Positions 54,026 to 64,000 of a DNA stretch of 64,000 bases are shown piece after piece. Under the pieces are notes generated by a model that saw only the letters and a list, made by a program, of their open reading frames with translations, did no database searches and was not told the origin of the DNA. The first letter of the stretch is position 1. Every line of letters starts with the position of its first letter. Made by a program: the position numbers and the translations under genes. Origin of the DNA: Elymus sibiricus (Eukaryota > Streptophyta > Magnoliopsida > Poales > Poaceae); assembly GCA_039707655.1 (NCBI GenBank), contig CM077665.1:292768205-292832204 (forward strand), in the 5' to 3' direction.

Positions 54026-55770
54026 TGTCACACCCTGTGTTTTGCCTCATGACTTAGCTAACATGACCCAAACATTAGGGCCAACAAAAACTTTTTGTGT
54101 GCTTGTGATGTTTGACTTGATTGTTGATTGCTTGTTTGCCTGCTTGTCTTCTAGTTCATAGGTTTCCTCCTACTCTCAAAACTCATCTCCTTGATTAAAA
54201 TCTTTGCCCAATGACCATGCCATGTGTATAGTACTAAAAACAATTTTTATAAAATAGTATTTTGGCCAAATAGCATTTATTCAATTTAGGTTTTCCAAAA
54301 CCCCTGAATTGAGGATTGTACTACAAGTCCTCAAATTGGGTGGATTGTTTTCCCCAAAAGATTCTATTTAAAACCTATTATATATAAGACTTCCCAAAAA
54401 AACACCAAATATTATTTTAAATGTTATTTTCATATTTTATTTCAAAGCCTTTCTTTAAGGCCAGAAATGGTCCTTTATAGGGAAAAATTATTTTTATGCT
54501 TCCAAAATATTTGAGAAAATTTAGGGAAACTTAGTGGACATATATTTTTCCATATATAAGAGTTTCCACACACGGTCATGTTCAAAACATTGGATAACAC
54601 CCCTCAAAACATTTTCTGCCTATTTCAAGCTTTTGAAATATTTCTACAAGAAATATTATCAAATAATTCCAGGAAAATTCTAGCAAGTCACACATGATAT
54701 ATGTGATGATCTTGCCAAGTTTCATATCAATCCCAATTATTTTGGTTCACCAAAATATCCAAAAACCCTTTCTGTGCATAACCAAGTTTGAGCAACTTTA
54801 CACTACGAAGTGCCTCCAATTGTGCTCAAACTTTGTGGACATGTTCTAATCCTCTAATAGTAGATCCACACCAAGTGGTGCATCAAGGAGAACATATCCA
54901 CTTGTCCACCCCCCCCCCCCAAACCAATTTATGCTGATCTCAAGAGTTGGGAATTTTTGCAGTGTCAAGTTTCCCCATTGGGTCCCAAACTTTGGGGGCA
55001 TGTCCTAATCCCCAAATGATTTCACCACACCAAGTGGTTCATCAAGGAGAATGGATTTGCACAGCTATATCTAAGCAAATCAATTTTTGCCCATTTCTAG
55101 GGTTTATAAAGTTTGTATTAGAAACTCTCTTCAAATGAACTATAAACTGGTGATCCATATCATTTTTACCCACAATTTGATCATGTTAAATATCATCTCA
55201 AGTAGGTCACTTTAGATATCTCAAACACCCATCAAACACCCCCTGGTAAGTTGGAAAAGTTACTGTTTTGACCCATCATGCTATTCTCCTTGAGTTCAAC
55301 TTTTTACCACATCACCTCCTAGTGCCCATTTACCCCCAGAAAACTTTGCATGGCCATAGCTCAACTATTGGTGGGTGAAAACCCCAAGTTTACCCCCCTG
55401 CACAGCAAATTTTCCCCCTTCCACTACTTTCCTTCTCTTCTAAGAAATCCCTAGGGCATCCAAGGCCAGTTGGGCTTTGTTTAAACACTCCTAGGCCTAC
55501 TGAGCACAAGTGGCTGCGCCCAAGACGCGAATGGCATGCCATGGCATGCCATTTGGGCGCTCTGGAGCGCGCTACAGAGCACTAGAGCACTGTAGCGGCG
55601 CCCATCCCCACCCCCCGACCACCTCGGGCTCCTCCAGCATGCCACCGATCCCCCCTCGACGTCCGTAGAAAGCCTATCGGGCGGCCCCCTCCTTCCCCGC
55701 CCCTCCCATGCCCTGCTCGCGCGTGCCCGAGCACCGCCGAGCTCCACCACTCCCTGTCCTCGCGAGGGGC
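54026..55770 (+). repeat. LTR-like element opening TGTCACACCC, right side truncated
   Basis: Starts TGTCACACCCTGTG after caaat in the leader of element G. AT-rich, with a C-run near 54910 and a duplicated phrase (CACACCAAGTGGT followed by CATCAAGGAGAA at about 54868 and 55028). It becomes GC-rich from about 55490 to 55770, where LTR F cuts it. No domain-bearing frame. It differs from the 16990 LTR except in opening and general layout. Confidence 0.55.
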
Positions 55771-56495
55771 TGATACGTCTCCAACGTATCTATAATATTT
55801 GATTGTTCCATGCTGATATATTATCATTCTTGGTTACTTTTTGGGTAATTATTTACCAATTTATAATATTTTTGAGCACTAACCTATTGACCCAGTGCCC
55901 AGTGCCACTTGATGTTTTCTGCGTGTTTTTGCCTTTGCGGGTTTACTGTACCAAACGAAGTCCAATTGCCACGATAATTCTTGATGATTTTTTCTGGACT
56001 ATATGAAGACCTAGAAGCTTCGGAAGAAAGCCGGGAGGCGCACGAGGGCCCCACCAGACATCAGGGCGCGCCATGGGGGGCGCGCCCTGATATGTGGTGG
56101 CCCCCTCGGGCACCTCCCGACGTCCCTCTTCGGCCTATAAATTCTCTAATATTCTGAAAACCCTGGAGGCAGTCCCGAAACCCTTTTTCCACCGCCGTAA
56201 GTCTCTGTTCCATCATGAGGCCATCTGGAGCTCCGTTCTGGCACCCTGCCGGAGGGGGGATCGATCATGGAGGGCCTCTTCATCAACCTTGTTGCCCTCA
56301 TGATGATGTGTGAGTAGTTCACCACAGACCTACGGGTCCATAGCTAGTACCTAGATGGCAATCTCTCTCTCTTATGATCTTAAATACAATGGTCATCTCA
56401 TCTTCGCTTTGATCTATCCGATGTAATCCTATTGTGCGGTGTGTTTGTAGGGATCCGATGAATTGTGGGTTTATGTTCAGATTATTCATGAAAAG
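55771..56495 (+). repeat. LTR F, 5' piece of a TGATACGTCTCC-type LTR
   Basis: Starts TGATACGTCTCCAACG; collinear with the first half of 1894-3435, including CCTATAAATTC (about 56134) and GTGTGAGTAGTTCACC. Cut at 56495 (CATGAAAAG) by element E. Left flank ggggc. Confidence 0.82.
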
Positions 56496-56779
56496 TGATG
56501 CGGAGCATCCTACGGACATCACCATGACAAGAGTCCGTTTGGGGAGTGACACGTGCCACTACTACTTCACATACATAAAGGTGAATCATCTCCTTTACAC
56601 GTGTTCACTTGACCCCCTCGGGGATGGTATACTACTTGACACTCCTCTCGCATGCATACATAGGCATTGCCGGAATTTCATGGAGGACGAGGAGGAGTGC
56701 AAGCGCCAAGGAACGACTACACCATCCGCAAGGGAAGCGTGGAAGCGAAGACGGAAGAAGACGGAGCTACAGAGTCTAC

Positions 56780-57090
56780 AGTTTCCGGACATCCGACGTC
56801 TTCCGGACGTCCGACACACCTCGGACGTCCGACGCCTGGAGTCCCAAGCCAGAAACTAGAAGAACTCCACAGCGGCCGGACGACTGACGCCACCCGGACG
56901 TCCGACACCTCCAGCGCCCGGACGATCGACGCTCTTCGGAAATCCGACGCCACCTTGACCGCATCGAACTCTCTGATTTCCAAAGCCTCCGGACGACCGA
57001 GCTTCGGACGACCAACACCCTCCAGACGTCCGGACCTCCGTGAGCCGTCGGACGTCCGACAACCTCCGGACGTCCGGCCCCTGTCTGCGC
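56780..57090 (+). repeat. CGGACGTCCG palindrome array, 5' LTR
   Basis: By eye five exact GGACGTCC cores and about seven degenerate ones (GGACATCC, GGACGATCG, GGACGACCG, AGACGTCC). GACGTC is the C-box core bound by plant bZIP factors. Confidence 0.8.
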
Positions 57091-57136
57091 ACAGCCACTC
57101 GGGCCTTGGCCCATGTACCCTTCCATTCTCCTAAGA

Positions 57137-57146
57137 CTATATATAC
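57137..57146 (+). promoter_or_regulatory. TATA box of LTR E
   Basis: CTATATATAC just after the palindrome array and before a CCCTCCCTCC stretch; also in the 3' LTR near 63943. Confidence 0.65.
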
Positions 57147-57546
57147 TCTCCCCCTCCCTCCTTCCTAGGGTTAGCATTGGTTTAGCTCATAGATAGATGA
57201 GCCTTTGCTCCTTCCACTACCTCTCCCATGGAGTATGTGCCTCTATGAGAGAAGACACCTAGTGGATGTCAAGGCCCCCTTGCGTGGGAAGATCCCTAGT
57301 GGATTCAAGGCCCCATCTCCCCATGGGATTTGGGATGAACTCTACCATGTATCCTCTTTCCCTTTATTGTTCTTGTACCCTTGTGGATCTTGTGTGGATG
57401 TGAGCATAGTGGATGTGTGATTGGACTTGTTTTGACTCTTTCTCTTATGATTTGCCCCTCGTGTTCTTCGTGTTCTTTGTGTTCATTCACAAATCCACCT
57501 CCAATTCGTGAAAGATCGACGCACACGGGCGTGCCCCGTATCATAA

Positions 57547-57560
57547 TGGTATCATGAGCC
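57547..57560 (+). other. Element E primer binding site
   Basis: TGGTATCATGAGCC, the tRNA-iMet site TGGTATCAGAGCC with one extra T. Confidence 0.7.
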
Positions 57561-59231
57561 ACGTTTCTCACGAATTTGGAGCTCGTCCCAATTCGAAAAT
57601 CCCCACCAAAAAAAGCCTCACCAATTTTTTTGTGATTTGTTGGTTTTTGTGTGATTTTTTTGATTTTGATCCATAGAATTTGTGTTTGGCAAGTAGATCT
57701 AGCTTTCCCACCACGAAATCCCCCCAATTTTTCTTCTTTTTCCCCATCAATTTTGACCCCGAAAATCGAAATTTCCGCCCCAAAATGCGTCCCGGATCTG
57801 AAATCCCGATCTGACCTAGACCCCCTCGGACGTCCGACCAGTTCCGGACGTCCGGACCCTTCTGAAGCCTCGGACGTTCGACAGCCTCCGGACGTCCGGA
57901 ACCCCTTAACAGACCCGAAATCTCGGATTTCCGGACCGTCCGGACGTCCGACCCTTGGATGTCCGACATCTCTCGGACGTCCGACACCTGAAGAAACTGA
58001 CTTCGGCTGAATTTTATTTTGTCCATAACTAATTCATCCGGACTCCGATTTTGACGTTCTTTACCTCGTTTTGTACCTATTGACACCCTCCTTCCCACAA
58101 AAATAGATTCATACCCATTTGAATCCATCATATTTTTGAAATTTTGGCAAGTTTGCCTAGGCCTCCACCATAACTTCCGCATAGCTTTTCCACCAAAAAC
58201 TTCCGCTTCCCTAACCCAATTTTGTTCGAGATTTTGAGTTGCGGTTTACGTTTCCTAAGGTGTTTCGGCTAATTAGGGATGGTTCTACATCGACAACGCC
58301 GCCACTCATCATCGCCTCGGCCTCGACATCAACATCGGCCACTTCGCCTTTTGGCACCCCAACCGTAAGCAAGGACGGTAACCTCGACGACATCATTGTC
58401 TATATCCTTGCCATTGCATTGATCGCTTCGAGCCTATTGTGTACCTTACCCATTGAGACTAGCGAGTTGAGAATTTCCGGGCCACGTTACTTGTGCACCG
58501 TAGTGATACTCTTATGACGCATAGCTAGCTTTAGTGTGCAAACATCTTGTTATCTACATTGTGCCATAAGTCTCTCCCGTGCATATCCATCATACTTGTC
58601 TCATATCTTGGTTCGAGCATCAAGCATAACAAAAAAAAGAGCAAAAAGAAGAACAATCTTTTAAGCAAAAGAGGAGATACAAAAGAGCTTATAAGCAATA
58701 GCAATAGCATTGAGCCATTTTGCATAGTAGATACACTTGGATCATACATACATAGCATACTTGGGATTGAAGACGGCACGTTTCCTCTTTTAGGTTGGTG
58801 CACAAGCGCGTATCTAGCCCATTTGAGCAATCGAGCTATTGTCTCTCTAGTATCCGTGCAACACGAGCTTTTCCCGGGTCTCACATATTTTGTGCTCATT
58901 CCTTGGTTGCGCAGATCCCATTTATCTATCCGTGTGTGTGTGTTCCTAGTGCCACCATAGCTATTGATCTATTTGCTTTGCATTACAATTTTGTGAATCT
59001 TCCTCAACATTTTCAATATCTTGGATTAACAATTGCTTGAATTTTGTGCCACTTGTCCTAACCGAGCCACTCGATAAGCTTTACATTGTAGGTGTGAGTG
59101 AACAAGTCCGGTACCAATTCCCCTATTCTTTCATTTCACATTGAGTGAAACGGGATACATCCTCAACTTTGGGAAACAGTAGTTTGGTATTGTTTATCTC
59201 ATTTCCCACTCACCTTTGCTCGAGTCTTCTG
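57561..59231 (+). other. Element E leader
   Basis: About 1.7 kb before the first ORF. It has a second palindrome array at 57826-57990 (five exact GGACGTCC cores by eye) and short uninformative frames. Nothing else recognised. Confidence 0.6.
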
Positions 59232-61347
59232 ATGGCTAGGCAAAGCACGACATCTTCGGTCTTCGATGACTACATCAACATGAACAACCACATCAACCAA
59301 AAACTCGAGCTACTCGCCACCGACATACAACACTCCGAAGCTCGGAAAAGAGACTACATCGACAACACATTGGACGCACACATGGATCAACTTCAACATG
59401 TGTTGGCCAACAACAAGTCTTTTTCCCCTTCGTCATCTTCAAGGCGGAGACACTCAAGTCGCACATCTTCGGAGCGCCCATCCGATGCAAGCACAAGTCG
59501 GCCACGTCCTCATCTTCGACACGACCGCCACAACAACCATCACGCTCGTGATCTACATCATCGCGAAGGGCAAGCCACCTCCAAGAAACAAGTGCACGAA
59601 GACCAAGAATGCCACCACGGACAAGATTGGACGCCAACACCAAGGCGACCGACTACACGCATGGATGACCCTTCCACCTTCGGAGGCATCCCAAGGAAGA
59701 TGGCCGAGCATGGGACTTTCCCTTCGGTCATGGAGGAGAGTGATGATGTGCCATCTTCAGCCTTCATCCACGGTGACGGCAACAAGACGGTCGAGCATGG
59801 GATTTTCCCTTCGACCACGATGACGAGCGCGACCCCCTTCACCGACTTGAAGACAGCGCCCACATGGGACTCATACTTGGAGTCAAGCACCGAGGCCAAG
59901 CTTGGGATGTTCCCTTCGGTCTTGGAGGAGATTGATGTTTTGCCACACCCCACGGCATTCATCTTCGGAGGCGTTATGGATGAGGAGGTTGAGCATGGGA
60001 CTATCCCTTCAACCAACGAGGCGCAAGGAGTTGAGCATGGAGATGTTTTCCCCTACATCTCTCCGACACCCACATATGACGAGATGCCCCAATTTCCATG
60101 TGAGAAGAGGCACTACCACATTAGTGAGACGAGTGCCTCCACCATATGTGACTTTGAGTGCATTTCCTATGAGAGGATGAGCGTGACCACCACTAGCCCC
60201 ATATATGATCAGTTGCCCCAATTCCCATGTGAGGAGAGCCACAACCCCCACCACTTGAGTGAGATGAGTGACTCCATCATATGTGAGTATGAGTGCAACT
60301 ACCTAGAGGGAGTGAGTGAGCCACCACCACATAGAGCGAGTGAGGTAGTTGATAGGGCATGTGAGGCCATTTTGATTTCTAACAACTTAACCTCTACCTC
60401 TATTGTGTCTTCTCCTTTGGTGCTAGGTCCCATATACGATGCCGCGCCGATCCTTGACGACTTCGTCCTCCCTTTGGACAAGACGATGGCCATGGTGGAA
60501 TATGATGCACCCCCCCCCCACATGGTTCCATCATGATGATGACCACGCTTTGGTCTTTACCACCTCACCTACACCACATGAGTGGAATGATAAAGGTAAC
60601 TTAGGTGAAGGTGATGCTCTTGTCCCACTAGTGGACTATCTTGAGATTGATTGCTTGCATGATGATGATACACCTATTGCTCTGCTTCATGATTATGCGA
60701 TTTCCTCATGTGATGAATTACCCATTTATGATGAGTTTGATGATTCTCATGTGGTGTCTATTAGTTATGATGCCATGTTGCATAGGATACCTTGTGAGAA
60801 CTCTATTGGTCACATCATGTTCGACAATCCGCTTGATTTGTCATATGCTATGCATGAGATCACCCATATTGCATCCTTTCAATCTCATCGTAGTAACTAT
60901 GCATATGCCATTAAAATAAACCCAATTTGCACATATGACATAGATGACAAACCCATAGTTATTGGCATTTGCTTTTCTTGTGATGATATTGCCATGCCCC
61001 CTTTATATCATTTGCGCAAATATTCTCACATGCCATGCCATGACCACCATGCTTTGGGTATGCATTGTTTTGAATGTTGTCGATATTCTCCATATTATGC
61101 TTGCGCTATTGCACATGAGGAGACCCCAATAGTTTCCTCATACATGTTAGGAGATTTTGTTCCATCCCATCCATTGCATGATCCAAATTATTGTGTGCAC
61201 CATCCGCATATCTTGAATAACAATGCCCCCGATAATTCACATGATGCAATACATATTTCTAGTCTCCATTATGCTATACATAAAAACAAACCTTTCATGA
61301 TGGATGACATGTTCTTATATCATGCATCTCATTTATTTGAGCATTAG
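59232..61347 (+). pseudogene. Long Ser/His-rich ORF of element E, frameshifted
   Basis: From MARQSTTSSVFDDYINM at 59232 (frame open from 59145). Residues 10-65 are helical and charged (HINQKLELLATDIQH, MDQLQHVLANN), gag-like. Next is an Arg/Ser/His-rich basic stretch, then five EHGTFPSVMEE-type repeats and two YDQLPQFPCEE...SICxxEC repeats. A frame change at a run of ten C (60510-60519) is needed to continue (WFHHDDDHALVFTTSP) into a His/Asp/Tyr-rich part ending FMMDDMFLYHASHLFEH at 61347. No enzyme motif. Possibly the element's capsid or nucleic-acid-binding protein; function unknown. Confidence 0.55.
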
Positions 61348-61485
61348 ATATTTTGTGCTAATGAAGACAAGCACATGCACATCCTAACGGATGATGTGTA
61401 CATTTACCACGCACACGCTTTGTTTTGTGTGTCTCCTTCTTGTGTAGGTACACAAGATTCTTCGTCAACCTCGTAAGCGCATGAG

Positions 61486-61974
61486 TTGACGAAAAGAGCT
61501 CTTGAGAGCACCGATGCTTTGGGATCTACCGGAATGTGTCTCCAACCATTCCCCTCGCGCAAGGACTTCGCGCATTTCTTCTACTTGGCCCTCACATGGT
61601 TATGGGTTATTGTCCATTATATATCCTTTGCCCATATTGCCATGTTCACTTTGCATGATATGCTCATTTCTATGCCCTTTCCATGCATTTGTGACCCATG
61701 CTTTGCATTACACATGACCCATGATTCTTGTATCTATATGTGTATTTGCAAGCTTGGAGGAGATGTTATTTGTTATTGCCATGATTGCTTTGTGACCCAT
61801 GCCTATGATGGTGTTGAGGATCACACCATTACTTGTCTTGCTTGGGATATGTCATGCACATTGCCTATGCCTATTATTTACTTGCATGACATGATTGCCA
61901 TGATTTCTTCTAGTTTGTTGCATCTTCGCACTACTAGTTTGCATGACATGTGTTGCCTTTCTCATGCTAGATAA
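61486..61974 (+). CDS. Cys/His-rich ORF of element E
   Basis: 162 codons (ELTKRALES-type start, here MTKRALESTDALG). Very rich in Cys, His, Met and aromatic residues (CICDPCFALHMTHDSCIYMC, DVICYCHDCFVTHAYDG). Preceded by TDDVYIYHAHALF in a neighbouring stretch, similar to the end of the first ORF and to 62190-62230. It may be non-coding sequence with biased composition; no family recognised. Confidence 0.35.
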   Translation: MTKRALESTDALGSTGMCLQPFPSRKDFAHFFYLALTWLWVIVHYISFAHIAMFTLHDMLISMPFPCICDPCFALHMTHDSCIYMCICKLGGDVICYCHDCFVTHAYDGVEDHTITCLAWDMSCTLPMPIIYLHDMIAMISSSLLHLRTTSLHDMCCLSHAR

Positions 61975-62069
61975 TTTCCCATGTATTGAGTGCAACATGC
62001 TATTCATTTTGTTAATGAGATTGCCCCATAGCTTTCTCTCATATTATCGGAGCTTTTGACATCTTTCAT

Positions 62070-62954
62070 GTGAAGCATGCTTGCCTTCCTTCTTTGCACC
62101 ATATGCTTAGTGCCATGAATATAGACATTATTGCATCATATTATTCCTGCACTTTTGCTTCTAATTGTTATGTGCAAGAGAAGAGAACCATCATGATGGA
62201 TGATGTGTTTGTCTACCATGCACATACATTGTTTCCTTTGTTGTGTGTATGTGTAGGATACGTTGACTACATGTCAATTTCCACTTCACGTGAGTTGACG
62301 ATTCGAGCTCTTGAGAGCGAGCCATGCTACACTGACGCGATTGTACATCGCACTTGCTTGCGCATCGACATTGTGAAGAAAGCACAAGGACAAGTTTTCA
62401 AGGTGACATCCTTCTTGAGCATGGATATTGTGGCTCATCCTACTTGTGTTGCTTGTACCGTGACATATATTGGTCATCTTGGACCACTTACTTGCACACA
62501 TGTTAGTGCTATTGCTTCCATTCTTGATTGCCATCTTTCCATGCCTCATTACATATATACCTTGTGTGTTACATCCAACTTGTGGATTACTTGCTCGTAT
62601 CATATGCTTGGTTGCAACAATGTCATTTCTTCACATATGCTATGCCCGATTGCTTGCTACATGCTTGACTTGATTGCCTCACACATGATGAACAATTGCT
62701 CTTTCTATTGTGTTGAGTGCCACACTATCTTCACTACACCATGTGTAGATTATGCTTGGATTGTCTTGCACTTGCACCATGTGTTTAGACACTTCATCTT
62801 ATTTGGTGTTGTGAATGATTCCTATGCCTATCATAGACCCTTTGTTGATTGCTTTGAGCATGCGTGCTATGACCTTGAGGTAGATGCTCATTCTATCGTC
62901 ACACATATTTGCATCACCACCTCACATTTTCAAGCTTGTCTCCATGATGCCTAA
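62070..62954 (+). CDS. Second Cys/His-rich ORF of element E
   Basis: 294 codons, with MMDDVFVYHAHTLFPLLCV followed by ELTIRALES, i.e. the same module as around 61295-61500. The rest is Cys/His/Ile-rich (CVACTVTYIGHLGPLTCTHV, ECHTIFTTPCVDYAW). No known domain. Repetition of the module suggests internal duplication in the element. Confidence 0.35.
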   Translation: MKHACLPSLHHMLSAMNIDIIASYYSCTFASNCYVQEKRTIMMDDVFVYHAHTLFPLLCVCVGYVDYMSISTSRELTIRALESEPCYTDAIVHRTCLRIDIVKKAQGQVFKVTSFLSMDIVAHPTCVACTVTYIGHLGPLTCTHVSAIASILDCHLSMPHYIYTLCVTSNLWITCSYHMLGCNNVISSHMLCPIACYMLDLIASHMMNNCSFYCVECHTIFTTPCVDYAWIVLHLHHVFRHFILFGVVNDSYAYHRPFVDCFEHACYDLEVDAHSIVTHICITTSHFQACLHDA

Positions 62955-63263
62955 GATTGTGCTCAATCCATATGCTTACATGTCATGACACAATTACTTG
63001 TCACACCATATGTTATGCATGATGACGACACTTGTTCGGTGAATTGCCGCTTGAATACTTGGTTTTGCACTAACGCTAACCACATTTGTTTTTCCAAGTG
63101 TTTGTCGTATTTGCTCCTTTTGAAGGAATTACTTGACGGTGCGAGATTGGAGAGTGCCCCTTTCGAGTTTGATGATGATGAGTTCTTGGTGATCGTCCAC
63201 TTTTGCACGGCGCCGCCATCTCTTTCCCATGGTGATTTGGATTTTGATCCGAGGACGGATCTT
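62955..63263 (+). other. Element E 3' untranslated region
   Basis: About 300 bases without a convincing separate gene. An open frame runs from 62985 into the 3' LTR, but its second half is LTR sequence. Confidence 0.45.
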
Positions 63264-63280
63264 TCCCAAGGGGGAGGGGA
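63264..63280 (+). other. Element E polypurine tract
   Basis: TCCCAAGGGGGAGGGGA, adjacent to the 3' LTR start TGATGTGGAGCATCC. Confidence 0.8.
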
Positions 63281-64000
63281 TGATGTGGAGCATCCTACGG
63301 ACATCACCATGACAAGAGTCCATTTGGGGAGTGACACGTGCCACTACTACTTCACATACATAAAGGTGAATCATCTCCTTTACACGTCTTCACTTGACCC
63401 CCTCGAGGATGGTATACTACTAGATACTCCTCTCACATGCATATATAGGCATTGCCGGAACTTCACGGAGGACGAGGAGGAGTGCAAGCGCCAAGGAACG
63501 ACTACACCATCCGCAAGGGAAGCGTGGAAGCGAAGACGGAAGAAGACGGAACTACGGAGTCTACAGCTTCCAGACATACGACGTCTTCCGGACGTCCGAT
63601 GTCTTCCGGACGTCCGACACACCTCGGACGTCCGACGTCTGGAGTCCAGCCCAAGCCAGAAGACTATAAGAACTCCACAACGGTCGGACGACCGACACCA
63701 CCCGGACGTCCGACACCTCCAGCGCTCGGACGACCGACGCCCTTCGGAAATCCGACGCCACCTCGACCGCATCGAACTCTCTGATTTCCGAAGCCTCCGT
63801 ACGACCGAGCTTCGGATGACTGACGCCCTCCGGACGTCCGGACCTCCGTGAGCTGTCGGACGTCCGACAACCTCCGGACGTGTGGCCCCTGTCTGCGCAC
63901 AGCCACTCGGGCCTTGGCCCATGTACCCTTCCATTCTCCTAAGACTATATATACTCTCCCCCTCCCTCCTTCCTAGGGTTAGCATTGGTTTAGCTCATAG
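63281..64000 (+). repeat. Element E 3' LTR (runs off the window)
   Basis: Collinear with 56496-57215. It has at least six exact GGACGTCC cores (63590-63880) and one more 18-bp repeat unit near 63598-63615 than the 5' LTR. Confidence 0.88.

Larger units (their letters stand above)
56496..57543 (+). repeat. Element E 5' LTR
   Basis: 1048 bp. U3 carries a GGACGTCC palindrome array (56780-57090), then a TATA box at 57137 and a CCTAGGGTTAGC leader. Confidence 0.88.
56496..64000 (+). mobile_element. Element E: unclassified LTR retrotransposon with palindrome-rich LTRs
   Basis: The 5' LTR 56496-57543 opens TGATGCGGAGCATCC and ends CGTATCA. The primer site is at 57547, a polypurine tract at 63264-63280, and the 3' LTR from 63281 runs past the window end. 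The 5.7-kb internal region encodes a long Ser/His-rich protein and His/Cys-rich ORFs, but I find no protease, reverse transcriptase or integrase motifs. It is therefore probably a large retrotransposon derivative dependent on another element. It sits in LTR F with left flank aaaag. Confidence 0.85.

Noticed and set aside
56434..57177. Overlapping ORFs rich in Arg/Ser/Pro in both directions (also 63380-63985)
   Set aside because: Produced by the palindromic GGACGTCC array, which is open in several frames on both strands.

Overview
The window is repeat-dense plant nuclear DNA with no convincing single-copy host gene. The LTR families point to a grass of the Triticeae (wheat, barley or Aegilops group): long LTRs opening TGATACGTCTCC or closing TGTGGGTCATCA, a Copia LTR rich in TCGGT/ACCGAG motifs, a Cassandra TRIM with 5S rRNA-like LTRs, and a CACTA element with TGTGCGAT-type subterminal repeats. 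Species and most family names are inferred from memory; boundaries, target-site duplications (TSDs), primer sites and protein motifs are read from the sequence.

Layout. 1-13777 is an outer gypsy-like unit, called X: internal sequence, its LTR (10499 to about 12088), then a decayed gag-protease. It is interrupted by a complete Cassandra element (705-1429) and a complete gag-only LTR element (1894-8664, TSD gggtg). From 13778 a run of partial elements follows, mostly each cut by the next: LTR C, a CACTA coding fragment (15.3-17.0 kb), an LTR opening TGTCACAACC (16990), LTR D (20392) and a Copia element (20694). The Copia LTR is split by a 23-kb minus-strand Athila-lineage gypsy element, H (21331-44478, near-perfect TSD). 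H carries a 12.8-kb CACTA transposon (26168-39011, TSD tga) inside its integrase. The Copia coding region is then cut at 46513 by a second minus-strand Athila-lineage element, G (46514-54025, gag-protease only). G is cut by an LTR opening TGTCACACCC (54026), that by LTR F (55771), and F by an unclassified LTR element, E (56496 to the window end). Most right-hand halves must lie beyond base 64000.

The most interesting cargo is in the 12.8-kb CACTA element. I see no transposase in it. It holds two and a half copies of a 3'-5' exonuclease-like gene, a two-exon gene of unknown function, and a multi-exon gene whose last exon looks like a B3 DNA-binding domain. The subterminal array and exonuclease gene were duplicated as one block.

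Three regulatory-looking structures stand out. H and G each carry a second, diverged copy of LTR promoter-like sequence inside the element, just upstream of an extra 3' ORF. Element E has many copies of the palindrome CGGACGTCCG, which contains the bZIP C-box core GACGTC, in both LTRs and the leader. X contains a tandem series of hairpins spaced about 82-93 bp.

Almost every coding region is broken by stops, frameshifts or insertions, so the genes do not work together as pathways; the window records nested transposition and decay.
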